Assembly: GCA_017437285.1 (NCBI GenBank)
Contig: JAFSBM010000180.1
Location: forward strand, 1-33,584
Direction of reading: 5' to 3'
Origin: Ruminococcus sp.
GTDB taxonomy: Bacteria; Bacillota; Clostridia; Oscillospirales; Ruminococcaceae
DNA length: 33,584 bases
The position numbers and the translations under genes are program-made. A model generated the notes under the pieces. It searched no databases. It was given only the letters and a program-made list of their open reading frames with translations, and was not told the origin of the DNA. The first letter of the stretch is position 1. Each line of letters starts with the position of its first letter. This document shows, one piece after another, positions 1 to 8,367 of the stretch.

Positions 1-125
1 AGCTATGCACGACATCTGCTGCGTCAACCTCCCTCGGAGTGCGGCAGCACGCCTTCGGAAGGTTTCCTTGCAGCTGCCGCACCTATCTGTTTTTTCTTTA
101 ATCAAACGGGTTTTTAGAGATGCCC
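1..125 (+). repeat. Family A inverted-repeat element, copy 1 (cut by window start)
   Basis: This is the right-hand 125 bp of the 158-bp element seen complete at 8192-8349, in the same orientation. It ends with GTTTTTAGAGATGCCC, the inverse of the GGGCATCTCTAAAAAC start of the complete copies. The inner stem GCGGCAGC...GCTGCCGC is perfect here. It encodes nothing convincing; the short open frame across it is a chance reading of repeat sequence. It lies downstream of the uvrA stop and beyond a weak terminator-like hairpin. Confidence 0.85.
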
Positions 126-148
126 TAAAGAAAATTTCTCTGCGTCAG

Positions 149-181
149 AAAAACTTGAAATGCGGTAGCATTCCTGCATTT
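149..181 (-). terminator. Possible weak terminator of the uvrA operon
   Basis: Read leftward, AAATGC, GG, a short loop, CC and GCATTT can pair into an 8-bp stem with one bulged A, followed by CAAGTTTTTC. It lies about 80 nt after the uvrA stop, where an operon end is expected. The stem is short, so this is tentative. Confidence 0.35.
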
Positions 182-259
182 TTCTTCCTTGATAAATTTC
201 CTTTCTACTTTCGTCTTTTTGGCAAGGTATAATTGGTGGAGCAATAAAAACCCATAGAA

Positions 260-3088
260 TTACACATTGTCCAAATGCTTTTTCAGATATTGTCCTGTAT
301 AGGATTTTTCGCATTTTGCCACATCTTCGGGAGTTCCCGCAGCAACTACAGTTCCGCCGCCGTCACCGCCCTCAGGGCCCAGATCAATGACATAATCCGC
401 TGACTTGATTACATCAAGATTATGCTCAATAACAAGAATTGAATTGCCCTGGTCGGTAAGCTTCTGCAAAACCTCAATAAGCTTGTGAACATCGGCAGTA
501 TGAAGTCCTGTTGTAGGCTCATCAAGAATGTAAATCGTCTGCCCTGTGGCACGCTTTGAAAGCTCCGTCGAAAGCTTCACACGCTGTGCCTCACCACCCG
601 AAAGAGTAGTTGCAGGCTGACCGATTTTAATATATCCCAAGCCAACCTCTTGCAGAGTTTTCAGCTTTCGTGCAATTTTCGGCAGATGCTCAAAGAATTC
701 CACACCTTGGTCAACGGTCATTTCAAGAATGTCGTATATCGACTTTCCCTTATAGTGAACTTCAAGGGTTTCACGGTTGTATCGTCTGCCCTTGCAGACC
801 TCACAGGGAACGTAAATATCAGGGAGGAAGTGCATTTCAATTTTGATAATTCCGTCACCCTCGCAGGCTTCACATCGTCCGCCTTTGACATTAAAACTAA
901 ATCTGCCGCTGTTATATCCCCTTGCCTTTGCGTCGGGAGTCATAGCGAAAAGTTCACGTATATCGTTGAAAACACCTGTATATGTGGCAGGGTTTGAACG
1001 TGGAGTTCGTCCGATTGGTGACTGGTCAATGCAGATAACCTTATCGAGATTTTCAACGCCCTCCATTGTGTTGAATTTTCCGCAAACTGTCTTTGCCCTG
1101 TTCAGCTTATTTGCAAGGTACTTGTGAATAATTCCGTTGACGAGAGAGGATTTTCCCGAACCCGAAACTCCAGTAACGCATACGAATTCGCCCAAAGGAA
1201 TTTCCACATCAATATTTTTCAGATTATTCTCCTCCGCACCTCTTACCGTAAGGAATTTTCCATTGCCCTCACGTCTTTTTTTCGGTACGGGGATTTTCTT
1301 TTTGCCGCTTAAATACTGTCCTGTAATTGAATTTTTGCATTTGAGAAGCTTGTCAACAGTTCCCGAAAATACCACATTTCCGCCGTGTACACCTGCCGCA
1401 GGGCCGATATCCACAACATAATCCGCTGCAAAAATCGTTTCGTCATCATGCTCTACCACAATGAGCGTATTTCCAAGGTCACGAAGCCTTTTCAGCGTTG
1501 CAATAAGCTTGTCATTGTCACGCTGATGAAGTCCGATACTGGGTTCATCGAGGATATAAAGCACACCCACAAGAGATGAGCCGATTTGTGTTGCAAGGCG
1601 AATTCGCTGTGACTCGCCCCCCGAAAGAGTTCCCGAATATCGTGAAAGCGTGAGATAGCTAAGACCAACGCTGTTAAGGAACGAAAGTCGCTCACGGATT
1701 TCTTTTATAATACGCTGACCGATTAACTGCTCCTGCTCCGAAAGCGTGAGATTTTCAAAGAAATCAAGAGAATTTTTCACGGAAAAATCGGTGATTTCGC
1801 TGATATTCTTATCTCCAACGGTAACTGCAAGGTATTCGGGGCGAAGTCGTCTGCCGTTACACTCGGGACATCTGCACTCCGTCATAGTTTCTTCAATTAC
1901 AGATTTGCTGTAATCGCTGTTGGTTTCACGGTATCTTCTTTCAAGATTGGGGATAATTCCCTCAAATGCCGTCTTGTATTTTCCGCCGCCGAGAGATGCA
2001 GGACGGCGAAGTTCAAGTTCCGTATTTCCCGAACCATAGAGGAAAATGTCAAGCTGTTCCTTTGTAAGTTCCCTCACAGGCACATCAAGGGGAATATTAT
2101 AATGCTTTGAAATCGCCTTGTAGTACATCATTGCAATTGAAGTATTGTCAAGGCTGTTCCAGCCGCTTGCGTTAATCGCTCCGTCCTCAATTGATAAATC
2201 CTTGTCGGGAATGATAATATCGGGGTCAATCTGTCGGAATATGCCAAGTCCGGTACATTTCGGACAGGCACCCACAGGATTGTTGAACGAAAACATTACA
2301 GGCTCCATATCGCCTATGCTGATATTATGCTCCGGACAGGCGAAATTTCGGGAAAAGAGCATTTCCTCACCCTCAATAACATCAACGAGAGCAAGTCCCT
2401 CTGTCAGCTTGAAAATGGTTTCAAGGCTGTCGGTGATACGTGTTTCAATGCCCTCTTTTATAATAATTCTGTCAACTACAATTTCAATGTTGTGCTTTTT
2501 ATTCTTCTCAATGTTGATTTCTTCCGAAAGGTCGTAGATTATGCCGTCAACACGGACACGAACAAATCCCGATTTTCTTGCGGATTCAAGCTCCTTTGCA
2601 AACTGTCCCTTACGATTTCTTGCAATGGGAGCAAGGAGCTGAACTTTAGTTCCGAGGGGAAGTTCCATAATTCTGTCAACCATCTGGTCAATGGTCTGCT
2701 GTGAAATTTCCCTGCCGCATACGGGGCAATGGGGTATGCCTATTCTTGCAAAGAGAAGTCGCAGATAGTCATAAATTTCCGTCATTGTTCCAACGGTGGA
2801 ACGTGGATTTTTAGATGTGGTTTTCTGGTCAATGGAAATTGCAGGAGAAAGTCCGTCAATGCTGTCCACATCGGGCTTTTCCATTTGTCCAAGAAACATT
2901 CTTGCATAGGAAGAAAGGCTCTCCACGTATCTTCGCTGACCGTCGGCATATATGGTATCAAAGGCAAGAGAGGATTTTCCCGAACCCGAAAGTCCCGTCA
3001 TTACAATAAATTTATCACGGGGGAGTTCCAGGTCAATATTTTTCAGATTATTAGTCCTTGCCCCTTTGATTACAATTTTTTCTATCAT
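260..3088 (-). CDS. uvrA: UvrA, excinuclease ABC subunit A
   Basis: DNA-damage recognition ATPase of nucleotide excision repair; it loads UvrB on damaged DNA in the cytoplasm. The 942-residue length is normal. Visible are two ABC modules: Walker A GLSGSGKS at residues 32-39 and a second GVSGSGKSS in the C-terminal half, two LSGGE signatures, and two ILDEP Walker B motifs. Zinc-finger cysteine pairs are present (CPVCG near residue 120, CPKC, CPEC, and the CEAC...CEVC module of the C-terminal half). The start ATG lies one base after the uvrB stop, and its ribosome site (AAAGGAGAG) lies within the last uvrB codons, so the two are translationally coupled. It is the last gene of the leftward operon. 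Confidence 0.97.
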   Translation of the reverse strand: MIEKIVIKGARTNNLKNIDLELPRDKFIVMTGLSGSGKSSLAFDTIYADGQRRYVESLSSYARMFLGQMEKPDVDSIDGLSPAISIDQKTTSKNPRSTVGTMTEIYDYLRLLFARIGIPHCPVCGREISQQTIDQMVDRIMELPLGTKVQLLAPIARNRKGQFAKELESARKSGFVRVRVDGIIYDLSEEINIEKNKKHNIEIVVDRIIIKEGIETRITDSLETIFKLTEGLALVDVIEGEEMLFSRNFACPEHNISIGDMEPVMFSFNNPVGACPKCTGLGIFRQIDPDIIIPDKDLSIEDGAINASGWNSLDNTSIAMMYYKAISKHYNIPLDVPVRELTKEQLDIFLYGSGNTELELRRPASLGGGKYKTAFEGIIPNLERRYRETNSDYSKSVIEETMTECRCPECNGRRLRPEYLAVTVGDKNISEITDFSVKNSLDFFENLTLSEQEQLIGQRIIKEIRERLSFLNSVGLSYLTLSRYSGTLSGGESQRIRLATQIGSSLVGVLYILDEPSIGLHQRDNDKLIATLKRLRDLGNTLIVVEHDDETIFAADYVVDIGPAAGVHGGNVVFSGTVDKLLKCKNSITGQYLSGKKKIPVPKKRREGNGKFLTVRGAEENNLKNIDVEIPLGEFVCVTGVSGSGKSSLVNGIIHKYLANKLNRAKTVCGKFNTMEGVENLDKVICIDQSPIGRTPRSNPATYTGVFNDIRELFAMTPDAKARGYNSGRFSFNVKGGRCEACEGDGIIKIEMHFLPDIYVPCEVCKGRRYNRETLEVHYKGKSIYDILEMTVDQGVEFFEHLPKIARKLKTLQEVGLGYIKIGQPATTLSGGEAQRVKLSTELSKRATGQTIYILDEPTTGLHTADVHKLIEVLQKLTDQGNSILVIEHNLDVIKSADYVIDLGPEGGDGGGTVVAAGTPEDVAKCEKSYTGQYLKKHLDNV

Positions 3089-3089
3089 A

Positions 3090-5051
3090 TTACTCTCCTT
3101 TCAGCTCACGAATTTTATCACGGAGATAGGCAGCGTGTTCAAATTCAAGCATTTTCGCCGCATTTTTCATTTCAACCGTCAGCCTGTCAATAAGCTCCTG
3201 CTTTTCAGCCGCTGACATTTTCTTTTTCTTAGTACTTGCCTCCACCTTATTTTTAGAGCTGATTTCAAGAACATCACGGATTTCCTTGACAACAGTTTTC
3301 GGCACAATACCGTGCTTTTCATTAAAGGCAAGCTGTAAAGCACGGCGGCGTTCCGTTTCCATAATCGCCCTTTCCATTGAGCCTGTGACCTCATCAGCAT
3401 ACATAATAACCTGTCCGTGAGCATTTCTTGCCGCACGTCCGATTGTCTGGATAAGTGAAGTTTCACTTCGGAGAAATCCCTCTTTATCAGCGTCAAGAAT
3501 TGCCACAAGACTTACTTCGGGAATATCAAGTCCCTCACGGAGAAGGTTAATTCCCACAAGCACATCAAATTCACCGCTTCGCAATTCCTTGATAATTTCC
3601 ATACGCTCAATTGTGTCAATATCGTGGTGGAGATAGCGGATTTTCATTCCAAGCTTTTCATAGTAGGAAGTCAAATCCTCCGCCATTTTCTTTGTGAGAG
3701 TTGTAACGAGTACCCTCTCCCCTTTTTCAATTCGCTGATTTATCTCCGAATACAAATCGTCAATCTGCCCCTGTGTAGGCTTTACAATAATTTCGGGGTC
3801 AACAAGTCCTGTAGGGCGAATAAGCTGTTCAACGATAATATCCGTCTTTTCACGCTCAATCTGACCAGGAGTTGCACTGACATAAATCGCCTGATTGATA
3901 TGTGCGTTGAATTCCTCAAAATTCAGCGGTCTGTTATCGTATGCGCTGGGAAGTCGGAATCCGTAGTCAATAAGGGTAGTTTTTCTCGCCCTGTCACCTG
4001 CATACATTCCCCTTACCTGTGGCAGGGTTACGTGGCTTTCGTCCACAATAAGCAGGAAATCCGAGGGGAAATGGTCAAGAAGCGTCATAGGACTGCTTCC
4101 CGGCGGTCTGCCTGCAAGCACTCTCGAATAGTTCTCAACTCCGCTGCAATAGCCAACTTCACGGAGCATTTCCATATCATAATGAGTACGCTGTTCAATT
4201 CGCTGTGCCTCAATAAGTTTATTATTCTGCTGAAAATATTCAATTCGCTCTGCAAGCTCCCTGTCAAGCTCTGCAAGGGCGGATTCAAGCTTGTCATCAC
4301 CGACAATATAATGAGATGCAGGGAAAATTGCCGCATGGGAAACTGTAGCCTTAATCTCACCTGTGAGGACGTTCACCTCGGTTATGCGGTCAATTTCATC
4401 ACCGAAAAATTCCACACGAACTGCCGTATCGCTTGACATTGCAGGGAAAATTTCCACCACATCTCCACGGACTCTGAAACGATTTCGTTCAAAGGCAATA
4501 TCATTTCTCTCATAGCGGATTTTCACCAGTTCCGCAATAAGCTGTTCACGGGATTTCTCCATACCCTGACGGACGGAAACCACCATAGAACGGTATTCTT
4601 CGGGACTTCCCAGAGAGTAGATACAGGAAACGCTTGAAACTATGATAACATCACGGCGTTCAGCAAGAGCCGTTGTGGCGGAGTGGCGGAGTTTGTCGAT
4701 TTCGTCATTTACCGCCGATACCTTTTCAATGTAGCTGTCGGTGCTTGCAACGTATGCCTCAGGCTGATAGTAGTCGTAGTAGGACACGAAATATTCCACG
4801 GCATTTTCAGGGAAAAACTCCTTGAATTCGGAGCAGAGCTGTGCCGCAAGTATTTTATTATGGGCAAGAACAAGAGTAGGCTTGTTCACTTTAGCGATAA
4901 CATTCGCCATTGTAAAGGTTTTACCCGAACCCGTTACACCGAGAAGAATCTGCTCCTTTTTCTTTTCATTAAGACCTTTAACAAGAGCCTCAATGGCTTC
5001 GGGCTGGTCGCCTGCCGGGGCATATTCTGAATGAAGTCGGAATTGTTCCAT
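3090..5051 (-). CDS. uvrB: UvrB, excinuclease ABC subunit B
   Basis: Helicase-like damage-verification subunit that receives DNA from UvrA and recruits UvrC. 653 residues, the usual length. Walker A GVTGSGKT is at residues 38-45, the tyrosine-rich beta-hairpin ([10 protein letters not shown]) at 91-100, then a DESH Walker B, helicase motif V/VI text ([22 protein letters not shown]) and a C-terminal UVR motif ending in [11 protein letters not shown] place the start at 5051, not the in-frame ATG at 5105, because GAGGAGG sits 6 bases before the 5051 ATG and the upstream 18 codons read through a hairpin. It follows galE by 53 nt and overlaps the uvrA ribosome site. Confidence 0.96.
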   Translation of the reverse strand: MEQFRLHSEYAPAGDQPEAIEALVKGLNEKKKEQILLGVTGSGKTFTMANVIAKVNKPTLVLAHNKILAAQLCSEFKEFFPENAVEYFVSYYDYYQPEAYVASTDSYIEKVSAVNDEIDKLRHSATTALAERRDVIIVSSVSCIYSLGSPEEYRSMVVSVRQGMEKSREQLIAELVKIRYERNDIAFERNRFRVRGDVVEIFPAMSSDTAVRVEFFGDEIDRITEVNVLTGEIKATVSHAAIFPASHYIVGDDKLESALAELDRELAERIEYFQQNNKLIEAQRIEQRTHYDMEMLREVGYCSGVENYSRVLAGRPPGSSPMTLLDHFPSDFLLIVDESHVTLPQVRGMYAGDRARKTTLIDYGFRLPSAYDNRPLNFEEFNAHINQAIYVSATPGQIEREKTDIIVEQLIRPTGLVDPEIIVKPTQGQIDDLYSEINQRIEKGERVLVTTLTKKMAEDLTSYYEKLGMKIRYLHHDIDTIERMEIIKELRSGEFDVLVGINLLREGLDIPEVSLVAILDADKEGFLRSETSLIQTIGRAARNAHGQVIMYADEVTGSMERAIMETERRRALQLAFNEKHGIVPKTVVKEIRDVLEISSKNKVEASTKKKKMSAAEKQELIDRLTVEMKNAAKMLEFEHAAYLRDKIRELKGE

Positions 5052-5072
5052 ATTTACCTCCTCATACCACAA

Positions 5073-5100
5073 ATACCCCTCGGAATTGTCCAAGGGGTAT
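5073..5100 (-). terminator. 11-bp hairpin between galE and uvrB
   Basis: Arms 5073-5083 and 5090-5100 (ATACCCCTCGG type) pair with one G-T wobble around a 6-base loop. On the leftward strand it comes right after the galE stop and is followed by TTTGTGG, a poor T-tract, so it may be a leaky terminator or a processing site separating sugar genes from repair genes. It stops just short of the uvrB ribosome site. Confidence 0.5.
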
Positions 5101-5104
5101 GTCA

Positions 5105-6121
5105 TTATTTACCGTAACCGTCAGGATTATTCTTCTGCCAGTTCCATGAATCACGGCACATATCTTCAAGTGTAAGCTGTGTTTTCCAGCCGAGAACTTC
5201 ATATGCCTTGTCAGCATTTGCGTAACACTCAGCTAAATCGCCGTCACGTCTTGCACCGTAAACGTGATTTACCTTGACTCCGTTTACTCTTTCAAAAGTT
5301 TCAACGATTTCCGTAACGCTGTATGGCACACCTGTTCCAAGGTTGAAAATTTCAACACAATTATTTTTCAGAATGTAATCAACAGCCTTTACATGGCCTT
5401 TTGCAAGGTCGGTAACGTGAATATAATCTCTTGTGCAAGTACCGTCAACTGTGGGGTAGTCATTGCCGAAAATAGTAAGGCACTCACGCTTTCCTACGGC
5501 AACCTGTGACACATAGGGCATAAGATTATTCGGAATTCCCTGAGGGTCCTCGCCAATCATTCCGCTTTTATGGGCACCGATTGGGTTGAAATATCTCAGA
5601 AGAATAACGGATAATTCAGAATCAGCCTTAGCGGCATCTTCGAAAATCTGCTCCATCATAGCCTTAGTCCAGCCGTAAGGGTTTGTGCATACTCCCCTTT
5701 TCATTGTTTCAAGATACGGCACGGGATTTTCCTCACCGTAAACCGTAGCACTTGATGAGAAGATAATATTCTTCACATTATACTTACTCATAGTTTCAAG
5801 AAGTGAAAGGGTTGTATCAATATTATTTCTGTAGTACATCACAGGCAGTTTTACTGATTCGCCTACAGCCTTTAAGCCTGCAAAGTGAATTACAGCGTCA
5901 ATTTTATTTTCCTCAAAGACTTTTTCAAGAAGCTTTGCATCTTTAATATCAAGTTCGTAAACCTTTATGGATTTACCTGTAATTTTTTCAACTCTTTTTA
6001 TAGCTTCGGGGGAGCTGTTGCTGTAATTATCAGCAACAACCACATCATAGCCTGCCTCAATAAGCTCAACAGCTGTATGAGAGCCGATATAGCCTGCTCC
6101 GCCTGCAAGTAATACTGTCAT
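5105..6121 (-). CDS. galE: UDP-glucose 4-epimerase (GalE)
   Basis: Interconverts UDP-glucose and UDP-galactose (possibly the N-acetyl forms), supplying galactose for surface polysaccharide or the Leloir pathway. Extended short-chain dehydrogenase fold, 338 residues. The NAD-binding motif GGAGYIG is at residues 7-13; the catalytic residues are visible as Ser124 in SSSATVYG and Y149xxxK153. The [11 protein letters not shown] segment and the [11 protein letters not shown] segment are typical of GalE. The start has AGGAGA upstream. It lies 33 nt after the dehydratase-like gene and 53 nt before uvrB, all in one direction, so it is probably co-transcribed. Exact substrate range cannot be read by eye. 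Confidence 0.93.
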   Translation of the reverse strand: MTVLLAGGAGYIGSHTAVELIEAGYDVVVADNYSNSSPEAIKRVEKITGKSIKVYELDIKDAKLLEKVFEENKIDAVIHFAGLKAVGESVKLPVMYYRNNIDTTLSLLETMSKYNVKNIIFSSSATVYGEENPVPYLETMKRGVCTNPYGWTKAMMEQIFEDAAKADSELSVILLRYFNPIGAHKSGMIGEDPQGIPNNLMPYVSQVAVGKRECLTIFGNDYPTVDGTCTRDYIHVTDLAKGHVKAVDYILKNNCVEIFNLGTGVPYSVTEIVETFERVNGVKVNHVYGARRDGDLAECYANADKAYEVLGWKTQLTLEDMCRDSWNWQKNNPDGYGK

Positions 6122-6154
6122 ATTTTCTCCTAATTTATATCTGATATTCTCAGC

Positions 6155-7717
6155 TTATACGTTCTGGAACTGCTTATTATCAGCTGAATTTTCGTCAGTT
6201 TCCTTTTCCTCATTCTCACATTTTTCAAGAGCCGTCTTGTTGAACTCCTCAGGCTTTACAAATGTGGGAACCATTTTACGGAGTTCCTCAACAACCTTTT
6301 CATCATCGTTTGTTTCAGCAATTTCCGTAAGAACATTAAGTCTATCCATAAATGTATCGGTATCAATTTCAATCTGATGACCAATATAAATGAGTTCGTT
6401 CTTTGTTTCACCAAGTCCTTCTTCATTCATAAGAAGTTCTTCCTTGATTTTTTCGCCGGGACGGAGTCCTGTAAACTTAATATCTACGTCTGTATAAGGC
6501 TCTTTGCCGTACATACGGATGAGGTTTTCAGCAAGAGTTACAATCTTGACAGGCTCACCCATATTCATTACAAAAATCTCACCGCCGTTTGCAATAGCGG
6601 CAGCCTCCATAACAAGGCTTACAGCCTCGGGAATAGTCATAAAGTAACGGATAATATCCTTATGTGTAACAGTAACGGGGCCGCCCTTTTCAATCTGCTT
6701 CTTGAAAAGAGGGATTACAGAGCCGTTTGAACCGAGAACATTTCCGAAACGTGTTGTTACAAACTCTGTACCGCTTGTATTTGTCTGTGCAAGATATGTT
6801 ACAATCATTTCACAGCAGCGCTTTGAAGCTCCCATAACATTTGTGGGATTTACGGCTTTATCGGTGGAAATCATAACAAATTTCTCTACGTTATACTTCT
6901 GTGAAAGAGTTGCAACATTAAGTGTTCCCACAACATTATTTTTAATAGCCTCCGCAGGAGAAACCTCCATGAGGGGAACGTGCTTGTGTGCAGCTGCATG
7001 GAATACAATTTCAGGACTGAACAGCTTGAAAATTCTTTCCATTCTGTCGTAATCACGGACAGACGCAATAAGAGTTACAAGATTAAGATCCTGACCATAC
7101 TCCATATGGAGTTCCTGCTGTATTTCATATGCGTTATTTTCATAGATATCAACAATAACAATCTGCTTAGGGTCATACTTGGCAATCTGACGAACAAGCT
7201 CAGAACCGATTGAACCGCCGCCGCCTGTAACCATACACTTTTTGCCATTAATAAAATTCTTGATATCTTCATTATCAAATTTTATGGGATCACGTCCGAG
7301 AAGTTCCTCGATATTAATATCTCTTACCTGATTGAGAATTGAGGACTTTCCGCCGAGAATAAGAGAACCAATAAAAGGAACGATTTTCAGCGGAAGCTTA
7401 GTTTCATTGCATATATCAATGATTTTCTTTCTTTCCTTTTCTGATAAGGACGGTATAGCAAGGATAATAACCTCTATGTCAAGCTCCTTGGCTTTTTCAA
7501 TAATAAGGTCATTTCCGCCAATTATTTCAACATCCTGTAAAAATGTACCCCATTTGCTTTTATCGCTGTCGATAATACAAACAGGATCATATTTTGCTGC
7601 CGACTTATCTCCCTCATACGGAGAATCCTTAGCATTGAAAATCTCGTTAAGCAAAGTATTTGCCGCTTTGCCTGCGCCGATTATCATCGTTCTTTTTGAA
7701 GAAAATTCAGTTCTCAT
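6155..7717 (-). CDS. Nucleotide-sugar 4,6-dehydratase-like protein (CapD/WbpM family), no membrane segments
   Basis: Family members dehydrate UDP-GlcNAc-type sugars in the first step of capsule, O-antigen or glycan-linker sugar synthesis. 520 residues: an N-terminal nucleotide-binding domain beginning at once with MIIGAGKAAN (11-20), then the dehydratase domain with TGGGGSIG at 164-171 and the hallmark STDKAVNPTNVMGASKR, where Met replaces the usual Tyr of YxxxK. LRPGEKIKEELL near the C-terminus is also diagnostic. WbpM/CapD proteins normally carry about four N-terminal membrane helices and exceed 600 residues; these are absent here, and an in-frame stop lies about 33 nt upstream of the ATG, so they were not missed. 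The ribosome site (AAGGA) is distant and weak. First gene of the leftward operon. Confidence 0.85.
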   Translation of the reverse strand: MRTEFSSKRTMIIGAGKAANTLLNEIFNAKDSPYEGDKSAAKYDPVCIIDSDKSKWGTFLQDVEIIGGNDLIIEKAKELDIEVIILAIPSLSEKERKKIIDICNETKLPLKIVPFIGSLILGGKSSILNQVRDINIEELLGRDPIKFDNEDIKNFINGKKCMVTGGGGSIGSELVRQIAKYDPKQIVIVDIYENNAYEIQQELHMEYGQDLNLVTLIASVRDYDRMERIFKLFSPEIVFHAAAHKHVPLMEVSPAEAIKNNVVGTLNVATLSQKYNVEKFVMISTDKAVNPTNVMGASKRCCEMIVTYLAQTNTSGTEFVTTRFGNVLGSNGSVIPLFKKQIEKGGPVTVTHKDIIRYFMTIPEAVSLVMEAAAIANGGEIFVMNMGEPVKIVTLAENLIRMYGKEPYTDVDIKFTGLRPGEKIKEELLMNEEGLGETKNELIYIGHQIEIDTDTFMDRLNVLTEIAETNDDEKVVEELRKMVPTFVKPEEFNKTALEKCENEEKETDENSADNKQFQNV

Positions 7718-8042
7718 AACGGCTACATTCCCATTCCTTAAATATATTTATACTTTTTCCCGAAAATACTGTTGATACACTACAGCGGAAATATTACAAT
7801 AAAAATGTCCGTAATCTTCATCGGGCAATAAGCACATAAACCACCGTCAGCCTTAAAAACTGTTCAGAAATTGCTGATTTCATTTCAGAAAAACTGCAAA
7901 AGCACTATCACACTGCTTAATTATTTACAGGAAATAATCCGCAAGTGATGTCAAAAAATTCCAAACAAGTCTATATATAGCCGAAAATCAGCCATTGTCA
8001 GGCGACGCCATTTTCATACCGCTGCTTATACGTATATACTAT
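7718..8042 (-). other. Long 5' leader of the dehydratase-galE-uvrBA operon
   Basis: About 320 nt separate the candidate promoter at 8043-8071 from the first ATG. I see no open frame with a good ribosome site and no riboswitch class I can name. The stretch is AT-rich with short inverted pieces only. A second start nearer the gene is possible. Confidence 0.35.
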
Positions 8043-8071
8043 ATTATAACTTGAATAATAAGAAAAAGCAA
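8043..8071 (-). promoter_or_regulatory. Candidate sigma-A promoter of the dehydratase-galE-uvrBA operon
   Basis: On the leftward strand, TTGCTT (8066-8071), a 17-base spacer and TATAAT (8043-8048). The -10 is a consensus match, the -35 is weak. Confidence 0.5.
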
Positions 8072-8156
8072 GTCAGAAATAGTTATTCCATATATTTTCA
8101 GCAGTTTATACAATCTTTATTATACTTCCACAATTAATTTAGACAGGCTTTTTTAC

Positions 8157-8190
8157 GCTAAAAAGCTGCCGTATTACTACGACAGCTTTA
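8157..8190 (-). terminator. Terminator of the isomerase-acyl-CoA synthetase gene
   Basis: Read leftward, AAAGCTGTCGTA and TACGGCAGCTTT pair around a short loop with one mismatch and are followed by a run of T. The hairpin is separated from the stop codon at 8368 by the complete family A element, suggesting the element landed between the gene and its terminator. Confidence 0.75.
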
Positions 8191-8191
8191 C

Positions 8192-8349
8192 GGGCATCTC
8201 TAAAAACCCATTTTGAGAAAAAACAGCTATGCACGTCATCTGCTTCGTCAACCTCCATTGGAGTGCGACAGCACGCCTTCGGAAGGTTTCCTTACAGCTG
8301 CCGTACCTATCTGCTTTTTCTTTAATCAAACGAGTTTTTAGAGATGCCC
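8192..8349 (+). repeat. Family A inverted-repeat element, copy 2 (complete, 158 bp)
   Basis: Begins GGGCATCTCTAAAAAC and ends with its near-perfect inverse. Inside are second inverted arms (GAAAAAACAG against CTGCTTTTTC) and a central hairpin region GCGACAGC...GCTGCCGT, so the whole can fold as one long imperfect stem. It is too short for a transposase and resembles a MITE. On the leftward strand it is flanked by ATAA and GTAA, an imperfect 4-bp duplication. Confidence 0.9.
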
Positions 8350-8367
8350 TTATGAATTTTTATGAAA

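Noticed and set aside
5-232. 75-residue open frame across the first family A copy
   Set aside because: It reads through the repeat and the uvrA terminator region, has no ribosome site and is not kept open in the other copies.
5051-5105. Extended N-terminus for UvrB (18 extra residues)
   Set aside because: It reads through a hairpin and past a strong ribosome site that serves the ATG at 5051; known UvrB proteins begin near that point.
7718-8042. Riboswitch in the leader of the dehydratase gene
   Set aside because: No recognised consensus or clear paired core; only an unusually long AT-rich leader can be claimed.
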